DNA of 10,669 bases from Conidiobolus incongruus B7586 (Eukaryota; Entomophthoromycota; Entomophthoromycetes; Entomophthorales; Conidiobolaceae): contig JNEM01007919.1 in assembly GCA_000697335.1 (NCBI GenBank), positions 1 to 10,669 of the forward strand. The letters run 5' to 3'. The stretch's first letter is position 1. Every line of letters starts with the position of its first letter. The notes beneath the pieces are model-generated. The model did not search any database. It was given only the letters and a program-made list of their open reading frames with translations, and had not been told where the DNA came from. A program made the position numbers and the translations under genes. This document shows positions 7,172 through 10,669 of the stretch, one piece after another.

Positions 7172-7954
7172 TTACATGATCATTGAACTAATGGCATAGG
7201 TTCTCGTATCGATACTCACAATAATAGCTTTGATGAATTGGAAGCACATACATTCAAAAATGATTTTAAACGCGAAAGAGCAAGGTTTAACGGCATAAGC
7301 AAAGTTTGTATCTACTTTATTCTCCACACATATTATAACATCCAATAATAGTCCAATGATACATATAAGAATACAAAACTTTACTTTCCTCCACATTTCT
7401 TGTGATCTCGTCTTTAATATTTTTTGACCATACGTATAAATTTTATATATAATGTACAATTCTGTGATAAATAAATATGTCATCACAGTTAAATCTAAAT
7501 TAGTTACATGCTTTAAATGCTTCTCAGGAACAATTTTAAAACTGAATAATACACAAAGTAATGTATTGGCGAAAACTATTAGAGTGAAAATTGCAAAGGA
7601 TATATAACCTATTTTTCGTGCTTTATGCCCCATCCAATAAGTGTTCTGTTCAATTAACATATGATAAAAGAGCGTGTTCCATACACCCCAAGCAATTGCT
7701 CCTGCGGTGAAGCATTTCATATTAGTACCTTTAGAGAGACTATAGAGATAAAAAGAAATTACTTGAGCCTCTAAAGCCAGTAGCATCACTACTCTTAATA
7801 GAGCTTTACCAAATGCAAAAACTCCTAACTTGAGTACGAGTTCAATAAATATAAAATCCAATATTAATATACTGATAAAAGAAAGTGGGAAAATGTAGAT
7901 TGATTGTGAATCTAGATATAATTTTGACTTTGTTAATAAATATTTTTTAAGCAT
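7172..7954 (-). CDS. Seven-transmembrane protein of unknown family
   Basis: A complete 260-residue intronless frame from ATG (7954) to TAA. Seven hydrophobic segments are visible at about residues 19-42, 52-72, 80-102, 115-138, 152-173, 191-210 and 222-247. They are joined by short loops, so the protein is a compact seven-helix membrane protein with almost no soluble domain. The fifth loop is basic (KKYL-type at the N-terminus, then KILKTRSQEMWRK at 178-190), which by the positive-inside rule puts that loop in the cytosol and suits a receptor-like topology with the N-terminus outside. Classical class A receptor marks (DRY after helix 3, NPxxY in helix 7) and the retinal lysine context of opsins are not evident. 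A role as receptor or sensor is therefore only a possibility; a small carrier is another. No signal peptide is apparent. A at -3, an upstream TATA box and a downstream AATAAA all support a live gene. G+C is clearly above the flanks. It converges with the P450 gene across 2.7 kb and is not obviously linked to it. Confidence 0.85.
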   Translation of the reverse strand: MLKKYLLTKSKLYLDSQSIYIFPLSFISILILDFIFIELVLKLGVFAFGKALLRVVMLLALEAQVISFYLYSLSKGTNMKCFTAGAIAWGVWNTLFYHMLIEQNTYWMGHKARKIGYISFAIFTLIVFANTLLCVLFSFKIVPEKHLKHVTNLDLTVMTYLFITELYIIYKIYTYGQKILKTRSQEMWRKVKFCILICIIGLLLDVIICVENKVDTNFAYAVKPCSFAFKIIFECMCFQFIKAIIVSIDTRTYAISSMIM

Positions 7955-8018
7955 AGTAATTATTGATCAGATTTAAATTGACTTTTAATATGATTTATAA
8001 GAAAAATTATTCAAGTTA

Positions 8019-8032
8019 TTTTATATCATCTT
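8019..8032 (-). promoter_or_regulatory. TATA box region of the seven-transmembrane gene
   Basis: On the - strand it reads AAGATGATATAAAA, identical to the sequence before the P450 gene. The first T of TATAAAA (8025) lies 71 bases upstream of the start codon. A second TATA-like TATAAAG lies just upstream. The agreement of sequence and distance in two unrelated genes suggests a common core-promoter form in this organism. Confidence 0.5.
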
Positions 8033-8039
8033 TATAGCA

Positions 8040-8600
8040 ATAGACGTAAGTTTCAGAGTAAACTAATATTTTGCTTAGTTTTATAATTCAGCTTGGTTTC
8101 CGTTGTAAATATTTATTAATTTTTAGAAATTTAAGCATTAAATATGACTTTAAATAGATAACCTAAATATGCCAATGAATAAAGTCTAAATTTTGAAAGT
8201 ATGGATCATTTTCTAAAGTATATAAGTTATGAGCACAATAGTCTAGTTTTATTATGATTTTATTTTTGATTATCCAAACATCTTAATTATTATTGTATGA
8301 TTTTAGTTAAAATCAATTGGGTACTACTCAAAAAAAATAAAATCCGGAATATTCAAACTTTTAATTTATAGATAAGCACATTTATAATGTTTTTGATAGT
8401 ATTATATAATAACTTTTTGTTTTGATAAATGAAATGATATTGTAAAAGTTTTATTTATAATAAATTATTCTCTTAAGAATTTATACAAATTAATAAACTT
8501 TTAAATTGTATTATTTAATTTTTTTTGAATATAAAATTACCTAAAATAAAAACTCCTAAAAACTTACATTATTTTTATTTAAACAAAATATAAAAAATGA
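8040..8600. other. A/T-rich intergenic stretch, no gene seen
   Basis: Upstream region of the seven-transmembrane gene. No coding frame, RNA gene or distinct repeat is visible. Regulatory sites may be present but none can be named. Confidence 0.55.
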
Positions 8601-8604
8601 TATC

Positions 8605-8990
8605 TTAATTAATAGTAATTTCAACAGCATAGAATTTTATAGAACTTAAGGTTAGGTTAACTAGTTTCACTTTCGACTCACCTCGAAATTCGATATTCAA
8701 TAAAACAAACCAAATTAATTCCCTAATACTATCACTACCAAAGATATTTTCTGTCACATGTTAAGATTTTAAGGACGATTGGTTCACTATTTTAAGAAAA
8801 ATATAATCATTGGAAATATACTTTTATAATGGGTTTTCTCTATATTAGGAAAATGACTATTGATTATGGGTGGAATTTTGTCAATACTGATATTTCATAA
8901 TAAAAATGGGCGATTCCTATTGGCTAATGTTTTTCGATTTCTTTTTTTAGGCCCAAAAATCTGTGATGGAGATTAACTATAATTTTTTAT
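8605..8990. other. G+C-enriched island with unassigned open frames
   Basis: On the - strand 51 codons are open without an ATG from 8760 to a stop at 8605, including SIRELIWFVLLNIEFRGESK; a GAG|GTGAGT inside could be a splice donor. On the + strand an ATG near 8840 opens a 23-codon frame (MGFLYIRKMTIDYGWNF), and another frame has MGDSYWLMFFDFFF just before a pyrimidine-rich TTTTTTTAG near 8950. The signals disagree on strand and none forms a gene. The composition suggests another worn coding piece, and a chance origin cannot be excluded. Confidence 0.2.
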
Positions 8991-8999
8991 ACTATATTA

Positions 9000-10669
9000 G
9001 TTAAAATGGTGAATTATTTTACAAAATTATTTTATTAAAATAATTTTGATAAAAATTTTTCAATATTATTATAATTTGTAAACAATAATATGTAAATAAT
9101 CCAATATTTAATTTTAAATGTTATATACTGCATTATTTGAATTTTATCTTTAATTAAATGATGAATTCAGATTTAATATAATGTGATTTAATATTCATTA
9201 AAACCATATTATACTATTGGGTACCATTATTTTCAAATACTTAAATTTTTAAATCAAATTTGATAATCTAATGTTAGAATCAATTAATGATTTAAACAAA
9301 AGATAAAAATAATTAATATATATTCAAATAATATTACTTTGATTGGAAATTCATTTTTTTAAATTAAGAGTAAAAATTAGTTTGGAAAAAAATGGCAAAT
9401 CTTTTAATTTTTTAATTATATTGTTAATTTTAAGGAATTAATTATATATAAAATATTTAAGAAAAATAATATTTTCAAGTTATAAATATTTATCACTTAT
9501 TATAATTTTTTCATATCAATATTTTTAATTAATAATTTAAATTTAATTATATTTATAATAAATACTATCAAAAAGTTTTTATTTTACTATTATTAAAACT
9601 CAACTATAAATCCTTTAAAATCACTTGAGATCTATATACAGCTTATAAAAATAATGATTTTTTTAAAACTATCATTTATTATTAGATATACCATTTTTAA
9701 TCTAAAATATATATTATTTAAAATTTATTTAAATTTAAAAAATTAATTTTTATTATCATTATTTTTCTTATCTATAAAATAATAAAATATCAAGGTATTT
9801 TAATATTTATTAAGATATAACTAAAAACCAAACTTTTTATATTAAATTATTTTAAAAAATATATTTTAAATCTTTTTTTATAAATCTTATAATAATTGAA
9901 TTTTAAATATTAAGTTAAATTAAAATATTTTTTATAGATTTTAATAAATTGATATTATATTTATAGATAAATACCAGCTATTAAATTAACTTATAATAAA
10001 AAATATTATAATTATTTAATTATTAAAATAAAATCAATTATAACTTATTTTATATTAATTTTTAATTAATAATGTTAAAAGACTAGTTCTTTAAATTCTT
10101 ATATATACTTTCGTATAATTCAATTAACTATAAATTATATAATTTATTTATACTTTTATAATTAAATTAATTATATTATTACCATTGAATTATCTAATAA
10201 ACTAGTTTTTTTCCTCTCAATACTTACTATTTTTTATCTTTTATATTATTTTTGAGTTTAAGACTATATCTTATTAATATTATACTATATTAACATTACC
10301 TAATATAAATCTTAATATATTGGTGACTCATCCCAATTTGAAGCTTAATTAAATTTTATTTATATTTACACATTATAGTTATATTATAATACTATACTCT
10401 ATATTACATTACTTTTATATTAAGTTTTCCTCTATATTATATTGGTACTTACTACCATATTTACAGATAATTTCATTATAATTTAAAAACACATATTATG
10501 TTATATAATAATTTTATATTAATATAACTAAAATTATAAAAAAAATAAAAATAATTATATAAAGTTATAATATTTAATATATTTATTAGAATATAGCTTA
10601 TATAATTTTAATTATTGTAATTAATAAAAAAATCAAATTATAATAAATATAATTTTCCAAAAATTTAAA
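9000..10669. other. Extreme A/T desert, nothing coding seen
   Basis: G and C are rare and widely spaced throughout. Open frames are short in all six frames and no gene, RNA or mobile element is visible. It contains runs of A or T and small palindromes, among them a perfect one at 9022-9048. It may be ordinary intergenic DNA of this genome. Confidence 0.65.
9022..9048. repeat. Perfect 13-base inverted repeat with 1-base spacer
   Basis: CAAAATTATTTTA is followed, after one T, by its exact reverse complement. It could form a hairpin. In DNA of this composition a palindrome of such size is expected about once in a window this long, so no function is inferred. Confidence 0.8.

Noticed and set aside
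2968-7954. P450 and seven-transmembrane gene as a functional pair or biosynthetic cluster
   Set aside because: They converge across 2.7 kb of decayed DNA and no other pathway gene is present; the shared core promoter alone is not evidence of a pathway.
9000-10669. Desert as mitochondrial DNA, centromere or telomere-adjacent repeat
   Set aside because: There is no tandem unit, no telomeric repeat and no organellar gene; it is simply A/T-rich.

Overview
The window is very A/T-rich eukaryotic nuclear DNA, most probably from an early-diverging fungus. Three things support this: a microsomal (ER-anchored) cytochrome P450 of fungal type, short candidate introns of about 71-72 bp with fungal TACTAAC-like branch points, and TATA boxes 60-75 bp upstream of start codons with A at -3. 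An entomophthoroid fungus (Conidiobolus and relatives: A/T-rich genomes, expanded P450 and seven-transmembrane receptor families) fits best, but that placement is inference. No tRNA, rRNA, CRISPR array, bacterial operon or clear whole transposon was found.

Only two intact genes are well supported, about a fifth of the window. The first is an intronless 490-aa P450 on the + strand at 2968-4440, with all diagnostic motifs. The second is an intronless 260-aa seven-transmembrane protein on the - strand at 7172-7954, family not recognised. They share an identical 14-base core-promoter sequence (AAGATGATATAAAA) at a similar distance from their start codons. They are about 2.7 kb apart with converging 3' ends, so nothing shows joint function.

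The rest is an A/T desert with islands of higher G+C, several of which look like worn gene pieces. On the left, the - strand from about 2684 to 1329 holds frames suggestive of a decayed multi-exon membrane-protein gene, including a 72-bp intron with a perfect TACTAAC. On the right, the + strand from about 5816 to 6490 holds a diverged relative. One 105-109 bp part of the two (1329-1437 and 6366-6470, inverted) is about 89% identical, too similar to be chance. The two relics therefore flank the P450 and point away from it. This looks like remains of a duplicated gene family, possibly receptor-like.

Other islands (about 5200-5659, 8605-8990) carry open but unassignable frames. The ends of the window (1-780 and 9000-10669) are almost pure A/T with microsatellites and short palindromes only. 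I found no convincing evidence of a novel multi-gene system; the most unusual features are the shared core promoter and the inverted pair of decayed paralogues.
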